In this document: piece by piece, positions 1-9,868 of the stretch | Layout of the letters: the number at the start of each line of letters is the position of its first letter | Position numbering within the stretch: the stretch's first letter is position 1 | NCBI GenBank assembly: GCA_937958645.1 | Contig: CALGNI010000004.1 | Location: 1 to 33,398 of the forward strand | Reading direction: 5' to 3' | DNA length: 33,398 nucleotides | From: Candidatus Absconditabacterales bacterium | GTDB taxonomy: Bacteria > Patescibacteriota > Gracilibacteria > Absconditabacterales > Absconditicoccaceae | Translations under genes and position numbers: made by a program | Notes under the pieces: generated by a model | Seen by the model: the letters and a program-made list of their open reading frames with translations, nothing else | Databases searched by the model: none | Told to the model about the DNA's origin: nothing

Positions 1-1559
1 TATTCTTGTGGGTAGTTGCGTCGTCGAGGACTCCTTGGCTTTGTCGAGGACGGGGGTGGGCTCGGTAGTGGTGAGCCCAGTGTCATGTTGAGGAACAACC
101 GCGCCGCATCGCAACCAGCATTTCCACTCACAGCACCGTCGTCCCTCGGAACTAAGAACACGTATACACACGTTGTCACGTGTCATCGTACGTCATCGCA
201 ACAAAATCCATCATCCGATCGCGCGTGTCGGCAGCAGTATTCCACTGCAAAGTCAATGAGGCTTTCCGCTCCTCACTCATTCGCCTAGGCCGTAAATCTC
301 AGGTACCTCCTCGGTTCATGCAGTCGACACTCGCAACCGTCCCCAAGTCTGCGAATAGTGAGACATTCTGGTTATCCATCCTCCGTCTTTCGCGACGCGA
401 CCCCAATATCCCAACCAGGCTCCTGACGAGGACAGTACCCCCGATCTCCAGCTCGACGGCGAACGTTTCCAACGAGCTTCCCCTTTGGTTTCTCCCTCCG
501 GCATCTCCATCCCGAATTTACCAAGCCTGCTGCATACGAGCACTTCCGTGAGAATCCCCAGCACCCCTAATCTCGGGACCGCGGCCTTCGTCACAGCTAG
601 AATTAAAAATGAGGTTTCTGCTTTCAAACACGATGTTTTCTGCCCTTCGACTTCCTCGACCCCCCCGATGTATGCGGTCCCCAACTCTAGCACGACCTCA
701 ACTCGTATCCCTCTTCCTTTAACTTTCCTGACAATTCCCTCTTGCCTGGACGATGGCACTGTACGTCCCTCGACGTCAAAACCTGATGCGAAGTTTTCTC
801 CGGGTCGTGGGGGGCCTTCTTTCCTCCTGGCCGTTCTTCTCATCCGAATCCTTGACAATTCCCCCTCCATCCATGACATTTCCCAGCGGTCCCCCCTTGT
901 TCAGCCTTTCCTTCTCTATTCGGTGAACCTAACTAGGGTGACAATCTTGTCACCGGAAACGTACAACTATTTTCCTCATTTTTTGCGAGGGATCTACTGT
1001 TTTCACCTTCCTTCCCTCGTCAATCAGCTGGAGATCTCCGTCTCTAGAGGCGTCGCTCCCCTAGCGGATGTGACTCGCGTGTAGAAACACGACCAGTTAC
1101 ACTGTGCGCGAATAGGGCTTGCAAATCACTCGTCACGATCCTTTCGTTTCCAGCCCATTGAGACCACCAGGAGCACGTCATGCCGTAGGGGACGGAGGGG
1201 GACGACGGGTGGATTCCTGGAGTGCTCGGGTGGACTCTCGAGCAGCGTCGCCCGAAGTTGAATTTCGAACCGAGTAAAGAACCTAGCTCTCAGTGCGACA
1301 AGGAGTGGTCACAACAGTACGGCAAAGATTTTAATTTTACAAATCGGACACTAGGTCTCTGATGCAAATATCCAGCTTTCGGCCAAACTGTATTCGCATA
1401 CTCAGCGACTCGGTCTCTTACGAAATGACAAGGTCATTCAAAGACAGTACATTTATTGCAAATTCAATTACAGTCGTTGTAATTCACTACCGCTTAGTGA
1501 TAAAGACTTGCATTCGCTCAATACACCAGCAACTAGGGAGAGACCAGATCTCTTGACTC
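1..1559. other. Eukaryote-like stretch without a recognised gene
   Basis: This GC-rich stretch belongs to the eukaryotic part of the window. Several frames stay open for 90 to 200 codons on both strands (for example 316-879 minus and 485-1084 plus). None gives a protein family I recognise, and overlapping long frames on both strands are expected in GC-rich non-coding or decayed transposon DNA. No rRNA, tRNA or clear repeat unit was seen. Confidence 0.5.
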
Positions 1560-2824
1560 GGGTCTCGGCCGAGTAAATCCAGGGCACAACTTGCGCGGAA
1601 CTGACGCTGCATGAGATCGGCTCTTTTCTCTCGGTACCGCTTTTGAATGCGGAGTCTTCGCTCTAACTGGCTATTCTCAATTTGGCACCAGCGGTTCGTC
1701 AGCTGCTGGTACAAAGTCATGTCCTGTGCCCGCAGTGGCCTCCAACGAATGTGAAAATGGGTCAGACCGAGACACAGCCTGAACACTGGATCATAGTTGT
1801 TTTCCGACCACTTCCATTTTGTACCTACCACCGACCACAGTCCACACATGCGACCAAAAACATTTTCGACAAGAATGCGATCGCTGGAAATAGCTTTGTT
1901 CTCAGAAACCTCTCCAGAAGACAGGAACGCGCCAGGGCGATTTCGTTTCTGGTGTAAGACCCTGCAACATTTTCGGCGGCTCCTTGCTAGCCCTTGTCTG
2001 CCAAAATCGCCCACTGCCCCGGATATTCCTCTTCGAGGGGCCCAGAGTCTTCAATTGTAGCCTCATTCTCCTTTTTGCGCAGCGCGCGTCCGTGAAACCA
2101 CTGAATGTCCCTGAAAAGGACCAAATCAGAGACCGAACCAGGCTCATGCAAACTTGAACAAATCGCAAACCCGTTCAGCGTGACACTCACTTCGACTTTG
2201 TAGCCATAGAGTTTATGTTTGCCACTAGAATATTTTTTCCCTCCTCGAGGCTTCCAGACGGGCGAAAACAGGGTTGGAAGGTGACATCAGTGGCATACCG
2301 CGCCATGGGGTATTCTTTGAAGAGCTTGTTGTTTTCGGAAAGGGCTTTCATGGACCAACGTGTGTGGCGGTAAGTCACGTACTGTCCATACAAATGTTCA
2401 GAGAGGATTCGAACGAAGCGAACAATCAATCGCTCAAAGGCGGGTGTCTTTTGGCCAAACATTTTGGCCAAAAAATCCCAGGTTCCACCATGTTTAAGAA
2501 CCGAAAGGGTCATGAACAGCACATCTTTTGGGCTTTGTATGCTTTTACGCCCCCTTCCCACATTGTAATTCTCCGAAATAAGGTTCTCAAACCCAGTCCC
2601 AATGCCGATAAATTGGGCTGGGTTACGTTGATCACTTCTATGATTGCGCAAGCCCCGCCCTGGTCGTAAAATTGGTCGAAAATGGGCGAGTCGGAGCCGT
2701 TGTCCTCGTCGCTGTCATCGGGGCGCTCTGCTTCGTAGAGCTCGAGCTCGTTCCTTCGCTCAATTGCGGCGGTGGATAGCAGTTGGAGAGTTTTGGCTGC
2801 CTCTTGTGCGGAGAAGGTGGCCAT
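1560..2824 (-). pseudogene. Decayed DDE transposase, PIF/Harbinger-like (DDE_Tnp_4 type)
   Basis: Read on the minus strand, three frames join into one transposase. An acidic N-terminus starts at the ATG at 2824. A second frame (about 2640-2240) has NVGRGRKS and ARYATDVTFQP, the latter carrying the first catalytic Asp. A third frame (about 2240-1987) has SGKHKLYGYKVEVS and then WAILADKG with the second Asp. A fourth frame (about 1970-1560) has SSDRILVENVFGR with the catalytic Glu. The D-D-E order and spacing match eukaryotic Harbinger-like endonucleases such as those common in oomycetes and fungi. At least three frameshifts (near 2600, in the A-run near 2240, near 1970) and a TAG where the family has Tyr after ADKG show that it is dead. 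The 3' limit is uncertain. No terminal inverted repeats were identified. Confidence 0.75.
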
Positions 2825-3713
2825 CAGGGAGTGCCGAGTGTCCTGCTACGCTGGTGGGTGATGGTGGCCGGGCTCGCTTTGGTGGTTGCAGACTGACGTT
2901 TATACGAAATGTCCAGGTCATTCGCGCAATGACCCGGCTATTTCGGTATTTTTTCTCCCGCGTCCTCGCACTACTGTTGTGCGCAGGAATTTAACACGTA
3001 TTTGTGCATGCGTGCTTTGTATGCAGTAATTAATTTCTTTTCTCGATCTACAGGGTGTATGAAACTTCATTTGATCATAACGAGTTTAGGACTGCCTTTT
3101 TATCGCATGATTGAGTCTCTTACATGTCCCCCCTTATTTCCGTAAAGGGTCTACTGTGTATTTCGACCAAAGGAACATCATTTTGTCTCCCACCTGGTTC
3201 TGTCGTCGAAAGGGGTCTTGTGCTTCGCGCGCGCTGCTCTCTGTACGATCGGAGAGCGGGATTGGCGCGCGGGGAAAAGGGAGTGGATGTGATGAGGAAG
3301 GAATTAGAGAAGGGGGAGTGAGTGGTGGAGACGAGAGGGGGGGTGATCCGGTGTCGTGCCTTCTCGTGAGAACGGGCTCCGGCTGATTGCCTTTGCGGAA
3401 AGAGTTGCGTCGTAGCGTGCACGTTTGCTTTATTGTTCTACCTCGCGCGTAGGGAACGCGGTCGTGCGTGTAGTACATATAGGTCCGGGTAAGCTTGCTG
3501 TCTGTGGGGACGGTAAGCTTACAGCCATGTTCCGTAAGCGCGCGCTCGTAGACCTAGATCGCAACTACGCCGTACAGTGCAGTAGTCTATGTGCGCGTGA
3601 ACAGCACACGCGCTCGTAGACCTAGCTAGCACTTACGCAGTACAGTAGTGTATAGGAGCGCGTGCGCGACACTCCCTCCTATGGGCGTCGGACCGTCGGG
3701 AGATCACAGCGTA
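2825..3713. other. Eukaryote-like intergenic stretch with a tandem repeat
   Basis: No convincing gene. Short open frames exist on both strands but match nothing I know. The left part is G-rich around 3290-3345, and the right end holds the duplicated segment listed separately. Confidence 0.4.
3541..3664. repeat. Imperfect tandem duplication, about 57 bp unit
   Basis: CGCGCTCGTAGACCTAG starts at 3541 and again at 3609. The two copies (3541-3599 and 3609-3664) stay alignable through the TACGC.GTACAG and TAGT.TAT segments to a final GCGCGTG. It lies just upstream of the decayed ORF at 3714 and may be a promoter or element-end repeat. Its function is unknown. Confidence 0.7.
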
Positions 3714-5186
3714 ATGGCGCCACAGAGGAAACGGAAACGCAGAGGTGGTCAGCGCCACAAGCCTCAGCAGCGCCAGCAGGAGGGAGCCAGCCAAGGAAAC
3801 GCGCAGTCGCCGTCGCCTCGTAAGCGAGCACCCCGTGTTCAAGTTCCCCGCGCCCAATCCACTCGCGTTTCTAATCCCTGCGTCCCTTCGCCCCTCGTTT
3901 CCCCGCCTTGCCTTCCGTCTCCGACGCTGTTGGAGACCTATTCTTGGCTGCGGTCGACACCGTCTCTCGTTTCGTCCTCCCGTGCCTCGTCTCCGCCCGC
4001 CCCGTCGTCCCACAGTGTGTCATCCTCTGCCACGTCGTCTCGTGCTCCATCTTCGCGGGCCCCGTCGTCCCACAGTGCATCATCCTACGCCACGTCGTCC
4101 CGTGCCCCATCACTTCACGGTGACCGGCCTCAGACGCCGCCAAGCGCGCCAGGGACTGGTTCCGCAAGGCGCGCTACGGTCGATGCGTCCACGGCAGCCA
4201 GGACGGAGGAACCTCTGTCCAGGATTGCGCTGTTGGCCAGTTTTCCTGGGTAATTGAGTGCCCCGTCCGCGGTTGCAAAACCAACTGTTGTGTACGAGGC
4301 CGCAGGGAGGTGGGTGGTAGAGGTCATGGTTGTTGGGGAAGGGGAAGCCGTGGCTGGTGGGGCCAGGGGGATGCCGGGCGTGCCGCATGCGAGCGCGCAG
4401 GGCAGTGCCCCGAGGGAGGCGTTCCACGCTGTGGAGTGGGAGGCCAGCATCTTCGCGGGTGTCAGTGAGGGGGAGATCACCTTGCAGACGTACCCGTTGC
4501 CCGGCTCGCAGGCTGCAGAGCGCATCCGACCATGGCCGCCGTGCATTGTTCCAGCCTGACTTAGGGCTGTGTCCAGGCAGCCCCGAGAGGAGGACGTGTC
4601 CAGGCAAGTCATGGCCTTCATGCGGCAGCATGGACGGGTAGTGGTCCGAGTGTCCGGTATTGGCTCACGGGAGGCGGTGGCGTGGCGTGCGTCGACCCGG
4701 CGACACCTCCCGGGGCAGCCAAGATGCACTGCAAAAACGCACGACTGCGTGAAGGCGGCCGTCATCAACGCCGCGTTTGCCTTCGGTGAACTTGTGGCAG
4801 CAGAAGCGTTGGAGAGGGAGGTAGCCAGGGAGTCGCGGGTAGTCCACAACTTCAGGCCACTCGCGGATATGTTCTGCAGGGCGCATGAATCGGTGACGGT
4901 CTGTCGCGTGGGTCGTGACGAGGAGATTCAGAGGGCCATCCAGTGCGGTGATAGGGCAGCACCCTTTCGCGTACTTGCAGGCAGGAGAACTGGAGTCTTC
5001 ATTGTGCGGATCCAAGAAGAAAAGCGCGTGGATCACGCTGTCGTGGTGGATGCTCGGAATGGGGTCATCATCGATTCAGAGGAGCCAACGGCGCTTGCGC
5101 TTTCGGTTGAAAACCTTGGTAGGTGCGGAGGGGACAGTGCGTTGAAGCTTCGAGTGATAGAAGTGCGAGAGGTAAGGGGTAGATAA
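3714..5186 (+). pseudogene. Decayed eukaryotic ORF: basic Arg/Ser/Pro N-terminus, C-terminal cysteine-protease-like domain
   Basis: One plus-strand frame runs from the ATG at 3714 to TAG at 5186, broken only by TAA at 4251-4253 and TGA at 4557-4559. The N-terminus is basic (MAPQRKRKRRGGQRHK). It is followed by a Ser/Pro/Ala-rich region built partly from a 60 bp tandem repeat. The last 206 codons look like a real folded domain: a Cys in KTHDCVKAAVINA, a His in RVDHAVVVDARNGVIID and an acidic/Asn residue just after it, the order of a papain-like Cys-His-Asp/Asn triad. Similar small Cys-protease-like ORFs occur in oomycete repetitive DNA, but I cannot name the family. It converges on the copia fragment, whose stop is 47 bp away. 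The domain call is inference. Confidence 0.45.
3999..4118 (+). repeat. 60 bp tandem repeat, two copies
   Basis: CCCGTCGTCCCACAGTG occurs at 4001 and 4061, and the following bases keep the 60 bp period to about 4112. The unit is 20 codons long, so it keeps the reading frame of the surrounding ORF and encodes Ser/Ala/Pro-rich sequence (APSSHS.SS.ATSSRAPS). Confidence 0.75.
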
Positions 5187-5232
5187 GGGGAGTAAAGGTA
5201 GCTGCTGGGTGGGAGAAGAAAGGGAGCTTGGA

Positions 5233-6130
5233 TTAGTTGCGAATGATCCACTGCTCAGGGTGAATCGCGAGCATTCCCGTAGATACAGCAGCTTGTAGTG
5301 CAGCTTGTGACATAGACTTGGTCAGGCCGTCGGCTATGTTATTCGAGCTGCGAATAAATCCAATGTCTGAAATAACCTTGTCGCCAAAACCTTCCCGGGC
5401 AGCTCCAATATCCAACATAGTGCGCTTCTCTGACGTCCTTGACCCCTTCGAAATTACATCAAAGAGTGACTTAGAACCGGCGAGCAGCTGGACAGGGATG
5501 CGACGGCCGTAGATATCGCCGAGTTCAGAGGCGAGGGTGGCGGCGATGTCGAACAGATCACTGAAAGCGATGACCTCCCCAGCCATGGCGGAGCGGACAA
5601 CCCGTTTAGACATGTAGGACTTGAAGCTGATCGGCACGGAGCGACTATGGCCATCAGTAAGGAAGCAAATATGGCCCAGCTGGGTCGACAGGTCGTGGTT
5701 GTTGGCAAACGAGGCGTCGGCAAAGCCTACGACGCCAAGAGATTCTTGATCAACGGCGGCGATCTTGAGGGAGACACGGTGTTCTGCGGCGTATCGCGTC
5801 GCTCTGTTGAGACGGCGGACAATTTCAGGCTGCTCCGGAAGATAGCGGTCCTCGTTGACCTGTGCAGGTTGAGATATTTCAAACTGGCAGTCCGGGCGAG
5901 TATTTACGAGCCATGCAAGTCTCATGCGCATTGACCGAAACTCTGAGAAGGACGCGTCGAGATGGAGACGCTCCAGCTTCTGCAGATAGAAGTGCTGGTT
6001 CTGTTCCAGACTTCCATCCTTGCCGCGTGCAAGCGAGAAACCAGAAAAGGTGCAAGGTATGTGCTCGTCCTCGCCCATCTGGAAGCGCTCGTTGGTCTTC
6101 TTTGCCAGTTGAAGGAAACGAGGGGAACCT
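5233..6130 (-). pseudogene. 3' end of a Ty1/copia pol gene (RT tail and RNase H), truncated
   Basis: The minus-strand frame ends at TAA 5233-5235. It gives a reverse-transcriptase tail (PCTFSGFSLARGKDG, LAWLVNTRPDCQFEIS) followed by a copia-type RNase H domain. Diagnostic blocks are VGFADASFANNHDLSTQLG (catalytic Asp), AMAGEVIAFSDLFD (catalytic Glu) and NIADGLTKSMS near the end. The frame has no stop from 5235 up to the junction. The beginning of pol, the integrase, gag and both LTRs are missing because the contig switches to bacterial DNA near 6130. Related copia elements are known in fungi, oomycetes and algae. The sequence alone does not decide the host. Under the standard code this stretch is intact, so it may come from a functional element. 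Confidence 0.85.
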
Positions 6131-6145
6131 GCGCATGGTTGTGTT
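6120..6145. other. Junction between eukaryotic and code-25 bacterial DNA
   Basis: On the minus strand the bacterial frame reads TCVWDVTGTQP, with the Gly encoded by TGA at 6145-6147. It passes directly into the copia frame PRFLQLAKKTNERFQ without a stop. Both motifs are recognisable right up to about 6136 and 6123, so the switch lies between them. There is no repeat, target-site duplication or element end. Base composition changes from GC-rich to AT-rich at the same place. Confidence 0.8.
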
Positions 6146-7908
6146 CACGTCACATCCCAGACACATGTTGTTTCGTTAAACGTTGCTGTTTCGTAACATT
6201 CTATTGTCGGAGGAATATTTGGATCCTCCGCTCCACATACATTTGCTACACATTGAATAACTGGTGTAGGCAGCGTACATATAGGAGTACAATCTGAACA
6301 TCAAGATGGAAGATTAGACAAATCACATGTATTTACACAACTATTAGTTACCGTTACACTATTTTCTATTCAATCTCAATTATAATCTACTAATTGATTA
6401 TTCGCGTTACATGTGTCATTAATACTTTCTGAACATGTATTATCTGCACACAAAGCATCATCCGGCACCTCATTACATTCTCATCTGTCACATACACCAG
6501 TAGTACATACATATTCATCCTCAACACATGGGTCACCTTGTGGATCAGGCAACTCACATTCTTGATCATATACTGAAACAGTTTCTACGCATGATTCCGA
6601 TCTATCATCACAGATAAATGTTGTAAATGTCACCTCTTGAGTTCATAGCAGATCACATGCATCTCATCCTGGATTTGGGATACATTCTGTTGTTTCTTCA
6701 GTATTATCTCCACATCTGGATCAATCAGGACCAATATATGTACATCACACATCTCATCATGGTGCAAAACATGGCGGACAACTTGATCATCACGGACTTC
6801 AAGTGGGAACACAACATAATGCTGTTGGTCATGCTCATGAACATACTCATGATACAGGTGGGCCAAATCCAGTACAAACAGAACATGGATCTCTACTGCT
6901 ATTACAATTAAATACTGGATCTCATCCTTGAGTCACTCAGCAGGTATTCGTATAATTAGGTGCAGAACAATTGTATGCAATTGATCCTCATCCTCATACT
7001 GAAAATTGGCATGCATATGTTACTCAAATTCCTCAGGAAGAATCTAGTGAAAAATTTGTAACAATATCTCTATCTGGAACTCAATTTATACATATAGCAT
7101 TTGGGTTACTAGTATATTGATTGGTCGCAAACTGTAATCATCTTCCATCATGAATATCAATCAAAATTTGTTGATCTCATTGCGTTGTAGGAAAAGGCAG
7201 TTCGATTTTTACTGGTGGGCCATCGATCAAAACATGACTATCAAATCAATCTCATAGATTTGATTCAATAGCGGCATTGATTTTAAATCAAGGATTGCTT
7301 GCTTCAAAATTAACAAAAATTTGATCAGACAAATTTGCTGGCCTAATATCAATCTCTGCAGCTTGTAATTTTTCATTTCACCTAGTTGATTTTATTATCG
7401 TATCTTTCTTAAATTCTATTGCATATGATCAATCTTTCAGAGCTAAAGAATTTTCAACATACAGATCTGTTGATGATTGGTTTGCTAAAGGAATTATTTT
7501 TTCTGACAATATTTTCTTGGAGTCTAAAAAATTTTCATTTGAAAGATCAATTTGTTGATAAGCCGATATTCTCAACTCATCACAAATTCAGCAAAATAAT
7601 TCACAAGTTTTAGTTCTAGATCAAGGCAAAGATAAACATGATGGTACACATACATCCCCTCATGAGGTTTCACAGAAACTCTTGAGAGTTTTATTCTTCT
7701 TCTGATCAAATCAATCACATGATCTTTGCACTAGTCATGTACTAAAATCAATTTTTTCAGAAACACGACATGCATTCTCTGCAGCTTCTTGATATTGAGC
7801 AACAGCTGTCAATGAGAGAAATCCTGACATCAAAAGCAGCACAAGGAATGTAGTACGTGTGAAAAGTCATCATAATGGTCTAAGAAAATTAATTTTTGGA
7901 AATCACAT
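6131..7908 (-). CDS. Secreted Cys-rich protein, 3' end missing
   Basis: Reading TGA as Gly, the frame is open from ATG 7908 to the junction, about 592 codons. The N-terminus is a signal peptide: a basic stretch, then FLVLLLMSGFLSLTAVA with likely cleavage before Gln. The first 300 residues have scattered Cys (CVPSCLSLPG, CELFCGICDE) and a beta-rich region I do not recognise. From about residue 330 it becomes very Cys-, Gly-, Asp- and Asn-rich (GDPCVEDEYVCTTGVCDRG). It ends with CYETATFNETTCVWDVTG, a repeat unit known from very large secreted or adhesin-like proteins, especially of Bacteroidota. More units probably followed. A surface or adhesion role is inferred. The start was chosen because it precedes the signal peptide and follows a terminator. 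TGA encodes dozens of glycines, including adjacent pairs. Confidence 0.75.
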
Positions 7909-7923
7909 TATTTTTTATTTTTA

Positions 7924-7953
7924 TAAAAAAAGCCTTAGCATAAGTATACTAAG
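7924..7953 (-). terminator. Rho-independent terminator after the 5'-3' exonuclease gene
   Basis: On the minus strand CTTAGTAT-ACTT-ATGCTAAG folds into an 8 bp stem with one G-T pair (7934-7953), followed by GC and a run of seven to eight T (7924-7932). It lies 100 bp past the stop at 8052 and just ahead of the start at 7908. Confidence 0.75.
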
Positions 7954-8051
7954 ACATTCTCATGAACAAAATTACTAGAACTTCTGACATCAATAGATTT
8001 GACAAATTAGCTATAGACTCAATTGATATATTGACATATATAAATTTATAT

Positions 8052-8960
8052 TTACCCAAATAACCCCAACTGCTTCCCCCCACTTATTTCATTTTTGAGC
8101 TCTTTGATCGATTTTTCGAGTCTAGAAAATTTCCACTCGTTGACCAACACCTTGTGTACATGGGTAAAATCTAGAGAAATATTTGCATGTTCCAGGTCAT
8201 ATCATACGAGATCTGGAACTTCCATCAGCTGAATCAATTGTTTAGAGTCATAAGCATTCTTTTTTCATTCTTTTAGCTTCTTATACGTTGCTCCAGTAAT
8301 TTCATCCAAGTGAGCATAAATCTCATCCAGACCCCCGTATTCTTTTATCAGCTTCGCAGCTCACTTAGCCCCTATTCATGGGACTCACTTTATATTATCT
8401 GCAGCATCACCCACCAGGGCAAGAAAATCAACGATCAAAAGTGGCTCATAATCATGCTCCAAGATAAACCTCTCCACATTCGTCTCCTCATCCTTCATCC
8501 CATCATACACCACCACCGTATCACTCAGCAGTTGCTTCAGATCTTTATCAGATGAAACGATCTTATATACCAGATCTCACTGAGCACCTGATATCAGTGG
8601 ATTTGGCTGCACCAAAGTACCGATAATATCATCAGCTTCATATCCAGGCGCTTCGAAATACGGTATCGCACACTCCTTCACCAACTGTTTGATACTTCAC
8701 ATCTGATACCCAAATTCATCCGGCATCTTCGTTCTATTCGCTTTATATTCAGCAAACTGTTCTTTCCTGATGGTTTGCTTTGGACTATCTCGCGCTATCG
8801 CAAAATATTCTGGATTTTGTTTGAGCAAAGTAAATAACATACGAAAAAACCCATAAATCGCTTGCACCGGGCGACCTTGTTCATCCTCTAGTGGAGGCAT
8901 ACCATAGTACGCACGAAACACAAATCCACTACCATCCAATATCGTAAACGTCTTTTTCAT
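8052..8960 (-). CDS. 5'-3' exonuclease (DNA polymerase I N-terminal domain, stand-alone)
   Basis: A 302-residue protein of the FEN/PolI 5'-nuclease family, which removes RNA primers and 5' flaps during replication and repair. Visible blocks: TILDGSGFVFRAYYGMPP at the N-terminus, IARDSPKQTIRKEQFAEYKANR (the usual D.K..TFR...YKA.R block), YEADDIIGTL near residues 106-115 and SSDKDLKQLL. The helix-hairpin-helix region VGDAADNIKGVPGIGAKGAAKLI also matches the family. The protein stops after this domain; no polymerase domain follows. At least seven Gly codons are TGA, including those in KGVPGIGAKG. ATG 8960 was chosen because the family starts at this point; the frame upstream has no similarity. 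It is divergent from the VC0807-like gene, with 156 bp between. Confidence 0.9.
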
Positions 8961-9052
8961 GTCCCAAATTAGAAATAAATTCGTATACACAGTATACTGA
9001 AGTTCAATGATAGTAAAACTCAAGAAAAGAGAAATTGTAGAAGGAGAATTAC

Positions 9053-9083
9053 CCGTCATCCTGAACGCAGAGAAGGATGACGG
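9053..9083. repeat. Perfect 10 bp inverted repeat in a divergent intergenic region
   Basis: CCGTCATCCT (9053-9062) and AGGATGACGG (9074-9083) are perfect inverse copies around an 11 nt loop. TAATTTT follows on the plus strand. The position, 34 bp before the start at 9117, makes a terminator odd unless it ends a short transcript. An operator, a 5'-UTR hairpin or a dispersed repeat are alternatives. It resembles the GTCATCCTGA...AGGAT repeats scattered in many bacterial genomes. Confidence 0.7.
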
Positions 9084-9116
9084 TAATTTTAAACTTTAAA
9101 CTTTCAACTTTAATTT

Positions 9117-9788
9117 ATGTCCAAACAACAGCTCCAACGACTCTCCATCCTGATCAACATATTCATTCCTATGATCGTGTTAACCAAATTTTCTGGTGAA
9201 GCGCAATTGGGTACTACTGGATGACTCATTGTAGCACTATCCTTTCCTCTTTTATACTGAATATGGGAACTTTGGAAAGAAGGAAAACGAAGTTTCATCT
9301 CATGACTTGGACTGTTTTCGGTCCTTATGACCTGATGAATTGGTTTACTCAAACTTCCTACACAATGGATAGCAATCAAAGAAGCCATGGTGCCCGCTAC
9401 GATCTGATTAGTACTGCTATGATCAATGTATACTGGTCATAATCTCATCGAAAAACTCTTCCTATGAATACTAGACACTGACAAGATCTTCTCAAAACTA
9501 GAAAACAAGATGCACCATCGGCATGATTGAGTAAAAAAACTGAGCCGACGAATCATAGGGTCATTTGCATTCTCTACAGTTCTAAACTACTTACTTGCTA
9601 GCTGGATTGTCGTGAGTCCATCTGGAACTCAAGCATTCAATGAAGAAATATGAAGACTCACTGGTCTGAGTTTTCCTGCGATTGCATTACCTTCGACACT
9701 AATACTAACAGCAGCGCTAATGTTTTTCTTGTCAAAAATGTCTACTGAGACATGACTCGAAATTGAAGACATGATCAAGAAAGAATAA
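9117..9788 (+). CDS. VC0807-like integral membrane protein
   Basis: A 223-residue protein with about five to six hydrophobic segments, starting MSKQQLQRLSILINIFIPMI. Its sequence of motifs (an N-terminal helix ending in FSGEAQLG, PLLYGIWELWKEGK, then a helix, then KEAMVPATIGLVLLGS and a C-terminal two-helix region) matches my memory of the VC0807 family, membrane proteins of unknown biochemical role. About ten glycines are encoded by TGA. The ATG at 9117 follows the inverted repeat at 9053-9083. The stop TAA is 80 bp ahead of the secreted MopE-like gene. Family assignment is moderately sure; function is unknown. Confidence 0.65.
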
Positions 9789-9807
9789 AAATGGTCGAGA
9801 TATACCA

Positions 9808-9835
9808 TTGACTACACAAGAAATATACTTAAAAT
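9808..9835 (+). promoter_or_regulatory. Candidate promoter of the MopE-like gene
   Basis: TTGACT (9808-9813), a 16 bp spacer and TAAAAT (9830-9835) fit a sigma-70 promoter. It is about 33 bp ahead of ATG 9869 and lies in the 80 bp gap after the previous stop. A Bacteroidota-type -7 box (TAnnTTTG) was not seen. Confidence 0.45.
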
Positions 9836-9868
9836 ATAAAACTTACAGTCACCTTTAAAATACATAAT

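Noticed and set aside
316-1084. Long overlapping open frames on both strands in the first kilobase
   Set aside because: No family motif in either frame. Overlap on both strands and low complexity suggest chance in GC-rich DNA.
1560-2824. Transposase frameshifts as programmed frameshifting
   Set aside because: At least three shifts in different sequence contexts plus a TAG replacing a conserved Tyr point to decay or sequencing errors, not regulation.
4130-4849. Minus-strand frame of 239 codons opposite the decayed ORF
   Set aside because: Ala/Ser/Thr-rich with no motifs, and antisense to the frame that carries the domain-like sequence.
5140-5240. 3' LTR or polypurine tract of the copia element
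   Set aside because: No purine run in the right orientation and no TG...CA-bounded repeat was found after the pol stop; the other LTR is absent from the window.
6627-6911. Plus- and minus-strand frames of 94 and 78 codons in the Cys-rich gene
   Set aside because: The correct minus frame, read with UGA as Gly, runs through this region; these are shadows of it.
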